A stretch of DNA of 64,000 nucleotides from SZUA-430 sp964547645 (GTDB lineage: Bacteria; Pseudomonadota; Alphaproteobacteria; Micropepsales; Micropepsaceae): positions 1 through 64,000 of the forward strand of contig CAZJOM010000005.1 in NCBI GenBank assembly GCA_964547645.1, read 5' to 3'. The notes beneath the pieces were generated by a model. That model was not told the origin of the DNA, ran no database searches, and saw only the letters and a list, made by a program, of their open reading frames with translations. Positions 18,284 through 26,867 of the stretch are shown one piece after another (position 1 is the first letter of the stretch; every line of letters begins with the position of its first letter). The position numbers and the translations under genes are program-made.

Positions 18284-19212
18284 TGGGTTCAGCCCAAAAC
18301 GATGACGATTTCGACGTTCCGCCGCCGAAAAAGAAGAAGCGGACGGCGTCACGGACGAAGCCCAAGGGCAAGCGCGGGCGCGACGATGGATTCGTGAAGC
18401 GCTGGGCGTCGTCGGCGTTCGGTGCGGCGCGTTGGGCGGTTCTTTGGGGCTTGGCGATCGGAATTTTCTTCATCGCCGTGCTGGTGACAGGCTTGTTTTC
18501 GGGCGGTCACGTGGCGGCGGCGATCGCCGAGGCGCGCTCGACGGGCGAACGCTGGATGGCGGGCACGGGTCTAACCGTTAACGCGGTGACGCTGGAAGGA
18601 CGGAGCGAGACGGCGCAGCGCGAGATCGTGCGGATGCTGGGCATCAAGCGCGGCGACCTGATGCTCTACGTCGACGTTGACGAGGCGCGGGCGCGGATCG
18701 AGGCGTTGCCGTGGGTGAAGTCGGCCGAAGTGCGCCGGGTTTGGCCCGACCGCATCGAAGTTCGCATCGTCGAGCGCAAACCGGTCGCGGTTTGGCAGAA
18801 GGACGGCGCGAAGACGGTCATCGACATCGATGGCCGGCCGATCATGGGTGAGGATCCGGAGCGCTTTGCGGCGTTGCCGCTCGTCGTCGGACCGGGTGCG
18901 GAGAAGTCCGTTGCCTCGCTGTTGACGCTTGTTGCGACGCAACCGAACTTAAAGTCACGTGTGAAAGTTGCCGTGCGAGTGGGTGAAAGACGTTGGGATT
19001 TACGGCTTGATAACGCTGTTGAAGTACGTCTGCCTGAGGAAGGCGCGGAAGCGGCCTTGGCAGAGCTGGTTCGGCTCGAACGTGACGAGAACATTCTCGC
19101 GCGGGACATTACGGCGATCGATCTTCGCTATCCGGACCGCTTCATCGTCAAGCTGCCGCCAGGGTCGCCGTTGATTACACCGGCGCGGCCCGCCGGCGGC
19201 AGGGAAACTTGA
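18271..19212 (+). CDS. ftsQ: Cell division protein FtsQ
   Basis: A 313-residue bitopic division protein. A basic cytoplasmic tail with KKKKR and KPKGKRGRDD stretches is followed by a transmembrane helix at about residues 50-75, then a POTRA domain (VNAVTLEGRSETAQREIVRMLG) and the FtsQ/DivIB domain (PWVKSAEVRRVWPDRIEVRIVERKPVAVW). It links FtsL/FtsB to the divisome. The start lies inside the end of ddl. Confidence 0.94.
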   Translation: MRSVVGSAQNDDDFDVPPPKKKKRTASRTKPKGKRGRDDGFVKRWASSAFGAARWAVLWGLAIGIFFIAVLVTGLFSGGHVAAAIAEARSTGERWMAGTGLTVNAVTLEGRSETAQREIVRMLGIKRGDLMLYVDVDEARARIEALPWVKSAEVRRVWPDRIEVRIVERKPVAVWQKDGAKTVIDIDGRPIMGEDPERFAALPLVVGPGAEKSVASLLTLVATQPNLKSRVKVAVRVGERRWDLRLDNAVEVRLPEEGAEAALAELVRLERDENILARDITAIDLRYPDRFIVKLPPGSPLITPARPAGGRET

Positions 19213-20537
19213 TGGTCATTGGGATCGGCAAGGGACGGACAGCGAAAGGACAGCGCTCGCACAAAGGCGGGATTATCGCTGCGCTGGACGTCGGGTCGAC
19301 CAAAGTGGCCTGCTTCATCGTCAAGGTTTTGCCGGCGCGCGAGGGTGCCGAGCCGCAGCTCAAAGTCATCGGCGTCGGGCATCATGCCAGCCGCGGCGTA
19401 CGCGGGGCGACGGTGGTCGACATCGTGGCGGCCGAGGAATCCATCCGCGTCGCGGTCGAGCAGGCCGAGCGGATGGCCGGCGTTACGCTGAAGGACGCGA
19501 TCGTCGGCATTTCATGCGGTCAGCCGCAGAGTCGGACCATTAACGTCGAAGTTTCAATCGCGGGCCACGAGGTCGGCGAAGAGGATTTGCGCCGCGCCTA
19601 TGCGACGGGCAGGGCGCAGGCGCCCGGTGCGGAACGCGAGATCATTCACTGCATGCCCGGTAGCTACGCCATCGACGGCAGCCGCGGCATTCGCAATCCG
19701 CGCGGCATGGTGGGCGACACGATGGGCGTCTCCATGCACACGATTTCGGCAGCTTCCGGGCCGATGCGGAACCTGGAAGCCTGCGTCGAGCGGTGCCATT
19801 TGGACATTGCAGGCAAGGTCGCGACGCCATTTGCGGCGGGTTTGGCCACGCTTGTCTCCGATGAGATGGACTTGGGTGCGACGGTCATCGACATGGGCGG
19901 GGGCACGACCTCGATCTCGGTGTTCTTCGACGGCAATCTGATTTTTGCCGAGGTTTTGCCGGTTGGCGGCAATCATGTGACCAGCGACATCGCGCGGGGG
20001 CTTTCGACCTCGCTCTTGCACGCGGAACGGATGAAGACTCTGCACGGCAGCGCGCTTTTGGGGCCCAACGACGGGCGCGAGATGATCGCGGTGCCCCATT
20101 TGGGTGAGGACGATCCGGAGGCCGACAGCCAGATTCCGCGCTCTGTGCTTTCGGGCATCATTCAGCCACGGATCGAGGAAACGTTTGAACTTGTGCGGGA
20201 TCGCCTGACGGATTGCGGACTGACGTCGATTTCGGGACGGCGCGTTGTGTTGACGGGCGGCGCCGCGCAGCTGAACGGCGCGCGCGAAGTGGCGGCGCGG
20301 ATACTTTCGAAGCAAGTGCGGATCGGGCGGGCGACGCGGCTTACTGGTCTTGGCGATGCGGCCAGCGGACCGTCGTTTGCGGCGGTCGCCGGCGTTGCGA
20401 TTTGGGCGTCACAGCGGCCAAACGAAGTGATGATCCAACGTCAGGATTTCGATGCACAACCGCTCGCCTATGGTACTCATGGGAGTGCTTCGCGGGGGTT
20501 TGAGGGACTGACGCGCTGGTTCAAAGAGAATTTTTAA
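19212..20537 (+). CDS. ftsA: Cell division protein FtsA
   Basis: A 441-residue actin-fold protein that ties FtsZ filaments to the membrane. The phosphate-1 motif is IAALDVGSTKVACFIV, the second is TVIDMGGGTTSISVF, and the adenosine motif is VVLTGGAAQLNGA. The C-terminal amphipathic helix GFEGLTRWFKENF is the membrane-targeting sequence. ATG 19212 overlaps the ftsQ stop; a TTG one codon upstream is less likely. Confidence 0.96.
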   Translation: MVIGIGKGRTAKGQRSHKGGIIAALDVGSTKVACFIVKVLPAREGAEPQLKVIGVGHHASRGVRGATVVDIVAAEESIRVAVEQAERMAGVTLKDAIVGISCGQPQSRTINVEVSIAGHEVGEEDLRRAYATGRAQAPGAEREIIHCMPGSYAIDGSRGIRNPRGMVGDTMGVSMHTISAASGPMRNLEACVERCHLDIAGKVATPFAAGLATLVSDEMDLGATVIDMGGGTTSISVFFDGNLIFAEVLPVGGNHVTSDIARGLSTSLLHAERMKTLHGSALLGPNDGREMIAVPHLGEDDPEADSQIPRSVLSGIIQPRIEETFELVRDRLTDCGLTSISGRRVVLTGGAAQLNGAREVAARILSKQVRIGRATRLTGLGDAASGPSFAAVAGVAIWASQRPNEVMIQRQDFDAQPLAYGTHGSASRGFEGLTRWFKENF

Positions 20538-20561
20538 CTCTTGCTGGCGCAAGACTATAAA
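20533..20561 (+). promoter_or_regulatory. Possible ftsZ promoter
   Basis: TTTAAC (20533-20538) is followed after 17 bases by TATAAA (20556-20561) in the 95-base ftsA-ftsZ gap. A small hairpin, CTTGC-TGGC-GCAAG (20540-20553), sits between the two. The gap is the largest before ftsZ in the cluster, so a separate ftsZ promoter here is plausible, but the -35 match is modest. Confidence 0.3.
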
Positions 20562-20632
20562 ATGAAAAGCGCAAACAATGCGCGTCATGGTGTGGTGTCG
20601 AATTCGGGAAGGTCACGCATGGAGAACTAGCG

Positions 20633-22207
20633 ATGGCCATCAATAATCTTACGGCGCCTGATTTGACGGAACTGAAACCGCGGATCCTCGTATTCGGAGT
20701 CGGCGGCGCCGGCGGCAATGCCGTCAACAACATGGTGGCGTCGGCACTCGAAGGCGTCGAGTTCCTGGTCGCGAACACCGATGCGCAAGCGCTTGTTCAT
20801 TCGAAGGCCGAGCGTTGTCTGCAGCTCGGCACAAAGATCACTCAGGGCTTAGGGGCGGGATCGCGGCCGGATGTCGGCTACGCGGCCGCTGAAGAAAGCA
20901 CGGACGAGATCAAGTCCGTTCTCAACCAAGCGCATATGGTTTTCATCACGGCGGGCATGGGCGGCGGCACGGGCACCGGTGCAGCACCTGTGATCGCCAA
21001 GATCGCGCGCGATATGGGCGTACTCACCGTCGGCGTGGTCACGAAGCCGTTCTCGTTCGAAGGTCCGCGCCGGATGCGGATTGCGGAGGAGGGGATCGAG
21101 AAGCTGAAAGAGTTCGTCGATACGCTGATCGTCATTCCGAACCAGAATTTGTTCCGCGTCGCCAACGAGAAGACGACGTTCGCCAAGGCGTTCGAGATGG
21201 CGGACGAAGTGCTCTATGCAGGCGTGCGCGGGGTCACCGATTTGATGGTGATGCCGGGTTTGATCAATCTCGACTTTGCGGACGTGCGTACCGTGATGCG
21301 CGAGATGGGCACCGCCATGATGGGCATGGGCGAGGCCGAGGGCGAACGTCGTGCGATCGAAGCGGCGGAAGCGGCGATCTCGAATCCGTTGCTCGACCAT
21401 TCGTCGATGAAGGGCGCGCGCGGCGTGCTCATCAACATCACGGGCGGTATGGACTTGACGCTCTATGAGGTGGACGAGGCCGCGAACAAGATCCGCGCCG
21501 AAGTCGATCCGGAGGCGAACATCATCGTCGGATCGACGTTCGACGAGCGGATGAACGGACGGATGCGCGTTTCGGTCGTGGCGACCGGCATTGCCGCCGA
21601 AGCGAAAGCGCAGGTCGCACCGACGAAGTCCTCTTCGGCGAGCGTGCGCGCGCCGGAAGTGAAGAGTGAGATCAAGCGGTCGTCGTCGAGTTCGGCGATG
21701 CCGGTCGCGCAGCCGATGGCGGCGAGCGCTTCCGTTTCGCATCCCGTGCACACGATGCAGGCGGAGATCGTCCAGTCGGGGCTCGCGATCGGCGAGAGCC
21801 GCGAGATCGACCAGCGCAGCCATGCGGCGGTCGAGAGCCACCTTTATGAGCCTGAAATCATCGACTCGGTCCTGAAAGAGTCGCGCGATTTGCCGGTGCG
21901 CGAGCCGCATCGCGTCCGTCAGCCGCTGCCGCCGCTGCCGACGGTGCTGCAGCAGGAAGCGAAGAAGAGCGGCGGGTTCTCGATGTTCGGCATCACGATC
22001 GGCGCCAGCGCGCCGAAGAAACCTCTGGTGCAACGTTCGCAGAGTCCGTCATCCATGCGCTTGTCGCCGGAGTCGACGACACCGGGCGAGACGCGCGCAC
22101 TGCCGTCGCGGGGTACCGCAGCTCCGAAGGTGCGCAACGAGGACTACAACGCGCCTGCCGACGATCAACTCGACATCCCGGCATTTCTGCGCCGGCAAGT
22201 GAATTGA
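20633..22207 (+). CDS. ftsZ: Cell division GTPase FtsZ
   Basis: A 524-residue tubulin homologue that forms the division ring. The nucleotide-binding start FGVGGAGGNAVNNM and the tubulin signature GGGTGTG (residues 110-116) are intact, as is the T7-loop region. After the globular core (to about residue 320) comes a long Ser/Pro/Ala-rich linker of nearly 200 residues and the conserved C-terminal peptide DIPAFLRRQ (514-522) that binds FtsA. A long linker is normal in alphaproteobacteria. Confidence 0.97.
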   Translation: MAINNLTAPDLTELKPRILVFGVGGAGGNAVNNMVASALEGVEFLVANTDAQALVHSKAERCLQLGTKITQGLGAGSRPDVGYAAAEESTDEIKSVLNQAHMVFITAGMGGGTGTGAAPVIAKIARDMGVLTVGVVTKPFSFEGPRRMRIAEEGIEKLKEFVDTLIVIPNQNLFRVANEKTTFAKAFEMADEVLYAGVRGVTDLMVMPGLINLDFADVRTVMREMGTAMMGMGEAEGERRAIEAAEAAISNPLLDHSSMKGARGVLINITGGMDLTLYEVDEAANKIRAEVDPEANIIVGSTFDERMNGRMRVSVVATGIAAEAKAQVAPTKSSSASVRAPEVKSEIKRSSSSSAMPVAQPMAASASVSHPVHTMQAEIVQSGLAIGESREIDQRSHAAVESHLYEPEIIDSVLKESRDLPVREPHRVRQPLPPLPTVLQQEAKKSGGFSMFGITIGASAPKKPLVQRSQSPSSMRLSPESTTPGETRALPSRGTAAPKVRNEDYNAPADDQLDIPAFLRRQVN

Positions 22208-22214
22208 AGCGCGG

Positions 22215-23111
22215 CTACTTGCCTTTGACGTAAGAGCTTAGACCCTCCGCGAGCGCGTCGTAGACGAGGCGGAGGCGACGGCTTGTCGCCAGGTCTTCGT
22301 GCATCACCAACCACATTTCGAGCGGCAGGCGGAAAGCGCCGTGCAGCACCGGCAGCAACTCGGGATCGCGGGCCGCGAGTTGGCGCTGCATCCCACCGAT
22401 CCCGGCGCCGGCGCGCAGCAGCGCCAACTGAGCAAGGTCATTGTCGGTGCGCAGCGAGAATGAATCGCGCGTGACGGCCAGGTTCAGGCCCTGCATCGCG
22501 TTCAGCACCAGGCTTTCGGTGTCGTAGCCGATGATGTCGTGATCGCGCAGCGCCTCGAACGACTTCGGCAAGCCGCGGCGTTTGACGTAACTGCGATGGG
22601 CGTAGAGTAGGGCGGGCACCTCGCCGATCTTGCGGGCGCGTAGGTTGCGCTGTGTCGGCCGGATCATGCGGACCGCGATGTCGGCCTCGCGCAGTAGAAG
22701 GTTCTCGTTCCGGTTCGAGAGGGCAAGTTCGAGCGTGATCTTTGGGTGTGCGGCCTTGATCCGCGCGAAAATCGCGGGCAGGACCTCCGCGCCGATCACA
22801 TCGCTTGCGGTGATGCGCACGACGCCGCGTTCGTCTTCCGCCTCCCCGGTCGCCGCTCGGGCGAAGGCGGCGGCGGTTGCGGCCATCGCTTGAGCGTGCG
22901 GCATCAGATCGAGCGCGGCATCGGTCGGGCGAAGCCCGTGGACCGAGCGGGTGAACAGTTTGGCGCCAAGCGCTGCCTCGAGCGCGTCGATATGACGGCC
23001 TAAGGTCGGCTGTGTGAGGCCGAGATCCCGGGCGGCGGCCGACAGACTTTTCGTGCGGGCGACGGCCAGGAACGAGCGGATCAGCGTCCAATCGGGTCCG
23101 GATTCAGACAT
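22215..23111 (-). CDS. LysR-family transcriptional regulator
   Basis: A 298-residue LysR regulator. The N-terminal helix-turn-helix runs FLAVARTKSLSAAARDLGLTQPTLGRHIDALEAALG in outline (residues 14-50), followed by a periplasmic-binding-protein-like effector domain. It is divergent from the membrane protein gene at 23206, and an inverted repeat lies between them, so that gene is the likely target. Its 3' end is only seven bases from the ftsZ stop, convergent with it. The effector is unknown. Confidence 0.9.
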   Translation of the reverse strand: MSESGPDWTLIRSFLAVARTKSLSAAARDLGLTQPTLGRHIDALEAALGAKLFTRSVHGLRPTDAALDLMPHAQAMAATAAAFARAATGEAEDERGVVRITASDVIGAEVLPAIFARIKAAHPKITLELALSNRNENLLLREADIAVRMIRPTQRNLRARKIGEVPALLYAHRSYVKRRGLPKSFEALRDHDIIGYDTESLVLNAMQGLNLAVTRDSFSLRTDNDLAQLALLRAGAGIGGMQRQLAARDPELLPVLHGAFRLPLEMWLVMHEDLATSRRLRLVYDALAEGLSSYVKGK

Positions 23112-23155
23112 ACAAATTTGTATAGCATGTCGCCATCTTTTGCCAATGGCTATAC
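23111..23155. promoter_or_regulatory. Candidate LysR operator region
   Basis: The LysR-membrane protein gap contains the perfect 12-bp palindrome TACAAATTTGTA (23111-23122, touching the LysR start codon) and a wider inverted repeat GTATAGC (23120-23126) / GCTATAC (23149-23155). LysR regulators usually bind such dyads between divergent genes. Confidence 0.45.
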
Positions 23156-23205
23156 ATACTACTTGAAGGCAGGGTTCGGGCGTTCAAGATCTGGAGGTCT
23201 CAACC

Positions 23206-23865
23206 ATGTTCGTCGGTCATTATGCTCCCGTCTTCGCGCTGCGCGCGGTGCGTCAGAGCCCGGGTCTCGCCGCGGGGTTCGTTGCTGTGCAGCTTGTCGA
23301 TATTGGGTTCTTTTCGCTGTCATACTTCGGGATCGAGAAATGGGCGGCAAACCCGTCGATCAAGGGGTTCATGCCGGTCGATCTCTATTTCATGCCCTAT
23401 ACGCACAGCCTAGTCGGGAGTGCGCTGTGGGCGGTCGGAGCGGGGTTGCTCTTTGCGCTGTTTGCGCGCGAGGGCCGGCGTCTTGTCGACGGGGCCTTGA
23501 TCGGCTTGCTCGTGTTCTCGCATTGGTTGCTCGACCTGGTCGTTCATCGGCACGATCTGGCGTTGGGTTTGGACGATGCCGGAAGCAAACTCGGTTTTGC
23601 ACTGTGGGATCAGCCGTTGGTCGTGATCCCACTCGAACTCGGGATGATGCTGGGCGCGCTCGTGATCTATGTGAATGCAACGGAGCCCAAGGGGTTGGCC
23701 GGGCGGTTCATGCCGTGGTTCGTGGGCGGGATGCTGGTCGTCGGGTCTTGCGTGAACTGGTTCACGCCGCCGGCGGCGGATATCGCGACCTTCTCCGGCA
23801 TGGGTTTGGCGGCCTATTTTGGATTTGCTTTCTTGGCGCTGTTGCTCGATCGCACGCGGACGTAG
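23206..23865 (+). CDS. Polytopic membrane protein, possibly YdjM-like
   Basis: A 219-residue membrane protein with about six hydrophobic segments. A His-rich FSHWLLDLVVHRHD stretch near residue 105 and GHY at residues 4-6 recall the membrane-bound metal-dependent hydrolase (YdjM/YbcI-like) group, but the match is only motif-level. A GGAGG ribosome-binding site precedes ATG 23206. It is divergent from the LysR gene, which may control it. The function is not known. Confidence 0.65.
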   Translation: MFVGHYAPVFALRAVRQSPGLAAGFVAVQLVDIGFFSLSYFGIEKWAANPSIKGFMPVDLYFMPYTHSLVGSALWAVGAGLLFALFAREGRRLVDGALIGLLVFSHWLLDLVVHRHDLALGLDDAGSKLGFALWDQPLVVIPLELGMMLGALVIYVNATEPKGLAGRFMPWFVGGMLVVGSCVNWFTPPAADIATFSGMGLAAYFGFAFLALLLDRTRT

Positions 23866-23869
23866 AGGG

Positions 23870-24829
23870 TCAGGCAATCGACTTTAGGAATGCAGCGATC
23901 GCGTCGAAGACGTTGCGTTCCTGGCCGGCCCAAATGTGCCCACCTTCCGGAAAAACGACGAGCTTGCCGTTCTTGACCGTTGCCGCGATATGCCGCGCGG
24001 CCGCGGCCGTTTGAAACTTGTCGTCTTCGAAAGAGAGAGCGAGCGTTGGTGCGGTGATGCGCTCAAGCGGCATCGGCGCCGGTGTGTAGGCGAGGCGGCC
24101 GTCATTGAGGAGGCCTCTGGCACGGTCGCTGATAGGCAAGATGTTGTGGAGGATGGAACGAACGCGCGCTTGTTCGGCAGTGCCGGCGCGACGCACGAGT
24201 GCCGGGTCGGTTGCGAGGAGGGCGGAGATCATTGCGTCCTGGTCGATCTGCAGCCCCGTCCAGAACAGAAAGTCGGAGCGTAGCGCGTATTCGATGATCG
24301 CTTTGGCGAGCGGCGTCGGCGGGTCGACCGGCGGACGTCCGGGGGCGTGGGCGGCCGGCACGAGCGCGACAAGCGCGCTACATCGGTCCGGGTGGCGGAT
24401 CGCGAACTGCATGGCCGAAAGCGCGCCCGCCGAGCCGCCGATAACGTGCGCTCTGGCGACTTTCAGGTGGTCGAGAAGATCCACGAACGCGTCGGCCTGG
24501 TTCTCCGATGAGGGATAGGCCGGATATGCGGAGCGCAGATAGCCGAAGCGCGATGGCGCGATCAGGCGAAAGCCACTACGCGTCAATGGCCTGGCCATAT
24601 CGAGCCCTTGATCGAACCCACCGCCGGTGCCGTGGATCATCAATACCGGCGCGCCTTGACCTTCTTGCGCGTACTCTAGCGTTCCAAATCGGCCTTCAAT
24701 CGTGCTGCTGTGCCCTCGGAGCCTCGCTCGCGCTGAAGCGAGATCGGTTGCGAACGAACGCCACGTCAGGCCTGCTCCTCCCAGGGCGGCGAGCGCTGTC
24801 AGTCCGAGTAGAAGTGTGCGGCGGCGCAT
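23870..24829 (-). CDS. Alpha/beta hydrolase with N-terminal signal
   Basis: A 319-residue alpha/beta-hydrolase. The N-terminus MRRRTLLLGLTALAALGGAGL looks like a signal or membrane anchor, possibly Tat type (RR followed by hydrophobics). The oxyanion region is LMIHGTGGGFDQG, the nucleophile elbow GGSAG, the acid is probably in SFEDDKF, and the catalytic His in PEGGHIW. The start at 24829 has GGAGGGAG upstream; an extension of seven codons is possible. The substrate is unknown. Its 3' end converges on the membrane gene with four bases between. Confidence 0.8.
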   Translation of the reverse strand: MRRRTLLLGLTALAALGGAGLTWRSFATDLASARARLRGHSSTIEGRFGTLEYAQEGQGAPVLMIHGTGGGFDQGLDMARPLTRSGFRLIAPSRFGYLRSAYPAYPSSENQADAFVDLLDHLKVARAHVIGGSAGALSAMQFAIRHPDRCSALVALVPAAHAPGRPPVDPPTPLAKAIIEYALRSDFLFWTGLQIDQDAMISALLATDPALVRRAGTAEQARVRSILHNILPISDRARGLLNDGRLAYTPAPMPLERITAPTLALSFEDDKFQTAAAARHIAATVKNGKLVVFPEGGHIWAGQERNVFDAIAAFLKSIA

Positions 24830-25342
24830 CGAGTGGACTCCCTCCTCCAAGAAGGGAGATTGCGCGGCCTTTGGAATGCGGCCCTGATCTGCGTCAGGTG
24901 ACGGCTACAACTTGTGCGAGTTTGAGACGGTCGCCACCCGAGAAAGTTCGCTGGTTGTAGAATCGCTGCGTTGCAGCGCAAATCGGAAATGGCGGAAAAG
25001 CGCAGAGGGTCCTTGTCGCAACTGCAGCAAAATAGAGCAAATTTTGGCTCATTTCTGCGGTAACAATCGGAAACAACAAGTTATTTTCGACGATTCGGTC
25101 ACACTGTTAGTCTTTTCCTCGGCGATGGAGCCATCTGTCCGGGTACTGGGTTCACCATACAACACCTGGGCGAGTGGTCATCAAGGGGTAGTGCCGGTCT
25201 GAGGGGGGCGGTGCTGTCTGCAAGCCGTAGGGGACGGCCTTCCAAGGTGCGCCTCCGCGGTGTGTTCGCGGTTTTGAGTTCTTTTTGCCCAATTGGGCGA
25301 CCGCGAGGCAGACGGCATGACTAATAGTTCGTGTGAGGGGTA
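24830..25342. other. Long intergenic region before lpxC
   Basis: These 513 bases hold no convincing gene. Visible structures are a hairpin GCTGC-GTT-GCAGC near 24966, and close to lpxC the perfect palindrome GCCCAATTGGGC (25287-25298) enclosed by the complementary arms CGCGGT (25267-25272) and ACCGCG (25300-25305). A GAGGGG ribosome-binding site lies just before the lpxC ATG. The lpxC leader is probably within it. Confidence 0.5.
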
Positions 25343-26427
25343 ATGGCGCTGCAAAAGACGATTAAGAACCAGATGGTCTGCCAAGGCGTTGGCGTACACA
25401 CTGGGATTCTGACCACCGTTACCCTGCTGCCGGCGCCTGAAGGCACGGGCATCATTTTCCGCCGCACAGATCATCCTGGAATCGCGGGCGTCGTGCCGGC
25501 GCGCTTTGATCGCGTCACCGACACGCGCTTGGGTACGACGATCGGCAACGTCTATGGCGTGAAGGTTCACACGGTTGAGCACCTGATGGCCGCTGTCGTC
25601 GGCCTCGGCGTTACCAACCTCATCATCGAAATCGACGGCGCGGAAGTGCCGATCATGGACGGCAGCGCGGCGCCGTTCGTGTTCCTGATCGAATGCGCGG
25701 GCGTCGTGGCGCAGAGCGAACCGGTGCGCGCGATCCGCGTGCGCGAAACGGTGCGCGTGGAAGACGGCGACAAGTATGCCGAGCTGCGGCCGGGCATCGG
25801 CTTTTCTGCCGACCTTGAGATCGCGTTCGAAAACTGCCGCGTTATCGACCGGCAATTCTATTCGTTCGACCTCGATACGCCGTCGTTCAAGGCGGAAATC
25901 GCGCGGGCACGGACGTTCGGCTTCCGCCATGAGGTCGAATACTTGCAGAAGAACGGGCTTGCGCTTGGCGGGTCGCTTGCGAACTCGATCGTGCTCGACG
26001 GCGAGACGATCATGAACGAAGAAGGCCTGCGCTACGCGGACGAATTCGTTCGGCACAAGCTGCTCGACGTGGTCGGCGACATGGCGTTGGCCGGTGCGCC
26101 GCTCTACGCGCAGTTCCGCGGCTTCAAGACGGGTCATGCGCTGAACAACAAGCTGCTGCGCGAACTGTTCGCGCGCAAGAACGCTTGGGAATACGTCACC
26201 CTTCACCAATCGCGCCGGCCGGCCTCGGTCGAACGCCCCGTCTACGTGGGNNNNNNNNNNNNNNNNNNNNNNNNNNNNNNNNNNNNNNNNNNNNNNNNNN
26301 NNNNNNNNNNNNNNNNNNNNNNNNNNNNNNNNNNNNNNNNNNNNNNNNNNTCACCCTTCACCAATCGCGCCGGCCGGCCTCGGTCGAACGCCCCGTCTAC
26401 GTGGGCGGCCTGGCAGCGGCAGAATAG
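25343..26427 (+). CDS. lpxC: UDP-3-O-acyl-N-acetylglucosamine deacetylase LpxC (interrupted by assembly gap)
   Basis: This zinc deacetylase commits UDP-acyl-GlcNAc to lipid A synthesis. Signatures: CQGVGVHTG at the N-terminus, VHTVEHLMAAV with the zinc histidine, EVPIMDGSAAPFV, and DEFVRHKLLDVVGDMALAG with the second zinc site and catalytic region. The record breaks at 26251-26350 (100 N), flanked by an exact 55-base duplicate. Removing the Ns and one copy gives an in-frame 309-residue protein ending GGLAAAE at the TAG 26425-26427, a normal length. The gene itself is therefore probably intact. Confidence 0.94.
26251..26350. other. Assembly gap (100 N) with 55-base duplicated flanks
   Basis: One hundred Ns. 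The 55 bases just before (26196-26250) and just after (26351-26405) are identical, which means two contig ends overlap and the gap has no real length. Confidence 0.95.
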
Positions 26428-26450
26428 TACCAAGCTCCCTAAGCAAAATT

Positions 26451-26483
26451 GGGCGCCCCGACGAAAGTCGCGGCGCCCTTTTT
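26451..26483 (+). terminator. Rho-independent terminator after lpxC
   Basis: GGGCGCC (26451-26457) pairs with GGCGCCC (26472-26478) and is followed by five Ts (26479-26483). It lies 24 bases after the lpxC stop. Confidence 0.85.
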
Positions 26484-26513
26484 CTTTGGCTCGAGAGGTG
26501 CGTAGAATCGCAC

Positions 26514-26867
26514 ATGGCGCTGAGCGATGATCGTTCTCGAACGTTTATGAGAAGAGGCACACGTCTGTGCATCTTCGGCGTGTTCTTTTTTCTTATCGCG
26601 ACGCCTCCGCCTGGTGTCGAGCCCGGAACGGATGCCGCCTATTGGATGAGCGCGGCTTCGTTCGGCGGGCTTTGGCTGTCTACCATCTGCATCGTTACGC
26701 CGCTCGTTGCGTGGGCTACTTTCAATGCCGGATTCCGTGTTGTCGGACGGCGGCTCATGTTCTTACCGGCTTATGCGCTCGGCATTCTTGCCGTCATATT
26801 CGTTGGTGGCTGGTTTGTTTGCTCCACCTGCGTTTGGAGCCTTGTGCCGCCACTCCTCGCACGTTAG
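26514..26867 (+). CDS. Small hypothetical membrane protein
   Basis: A 117-residue protein with hydrophobic segments at about 18-32, 45-70 and 82-110, so probably three transmembrane helices, and two closely spaced Cys residues (CSTC) near residue 104. No family was recognised. It follows the lpxC terminator and shares four bases (TTAG) with the convergent lipoprotein gene. The reading frame supports it but homology is unseen. Confidence 0.5.
   Translation: MALSDDRSRTFMRRGTRLCIFGVFFFLIATPPPGVEPGTDAAYWMSAASFGGLWLSTICIVTPLVAWATFNAGFRVVGRRLMFLPAYALGILAVIFVGGWFVCSTCVWSLVPPLLAR

Noticed and set aside
20849..22033. A 394-codon minus-strand frame opposite ftsZ
   Set aside because: His/Arg-rich shadow of ftsZ codons without any domain.
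23118..24014. 298-codon plus-strand frame overlapping the membrane protein gene
   Set aside because: The protein in the other frame from 23206 has clean transmembrane segments and a ribosome-binding site; this one is Arg/Cys-rich noise.
25264..25281. GTTC-N10-GTTC before lpxC (and a similar pair at 43044-43061 near uvrD)
   Set aside because: LexA in this group needs seven bases between half-sites; ten is not an accepted spacing.
26185..26530. Frames crossing the N gap in lpxC
   Set aside because: They arise from the artificial 155-base insertion (55-base duplicate plus 100 N).
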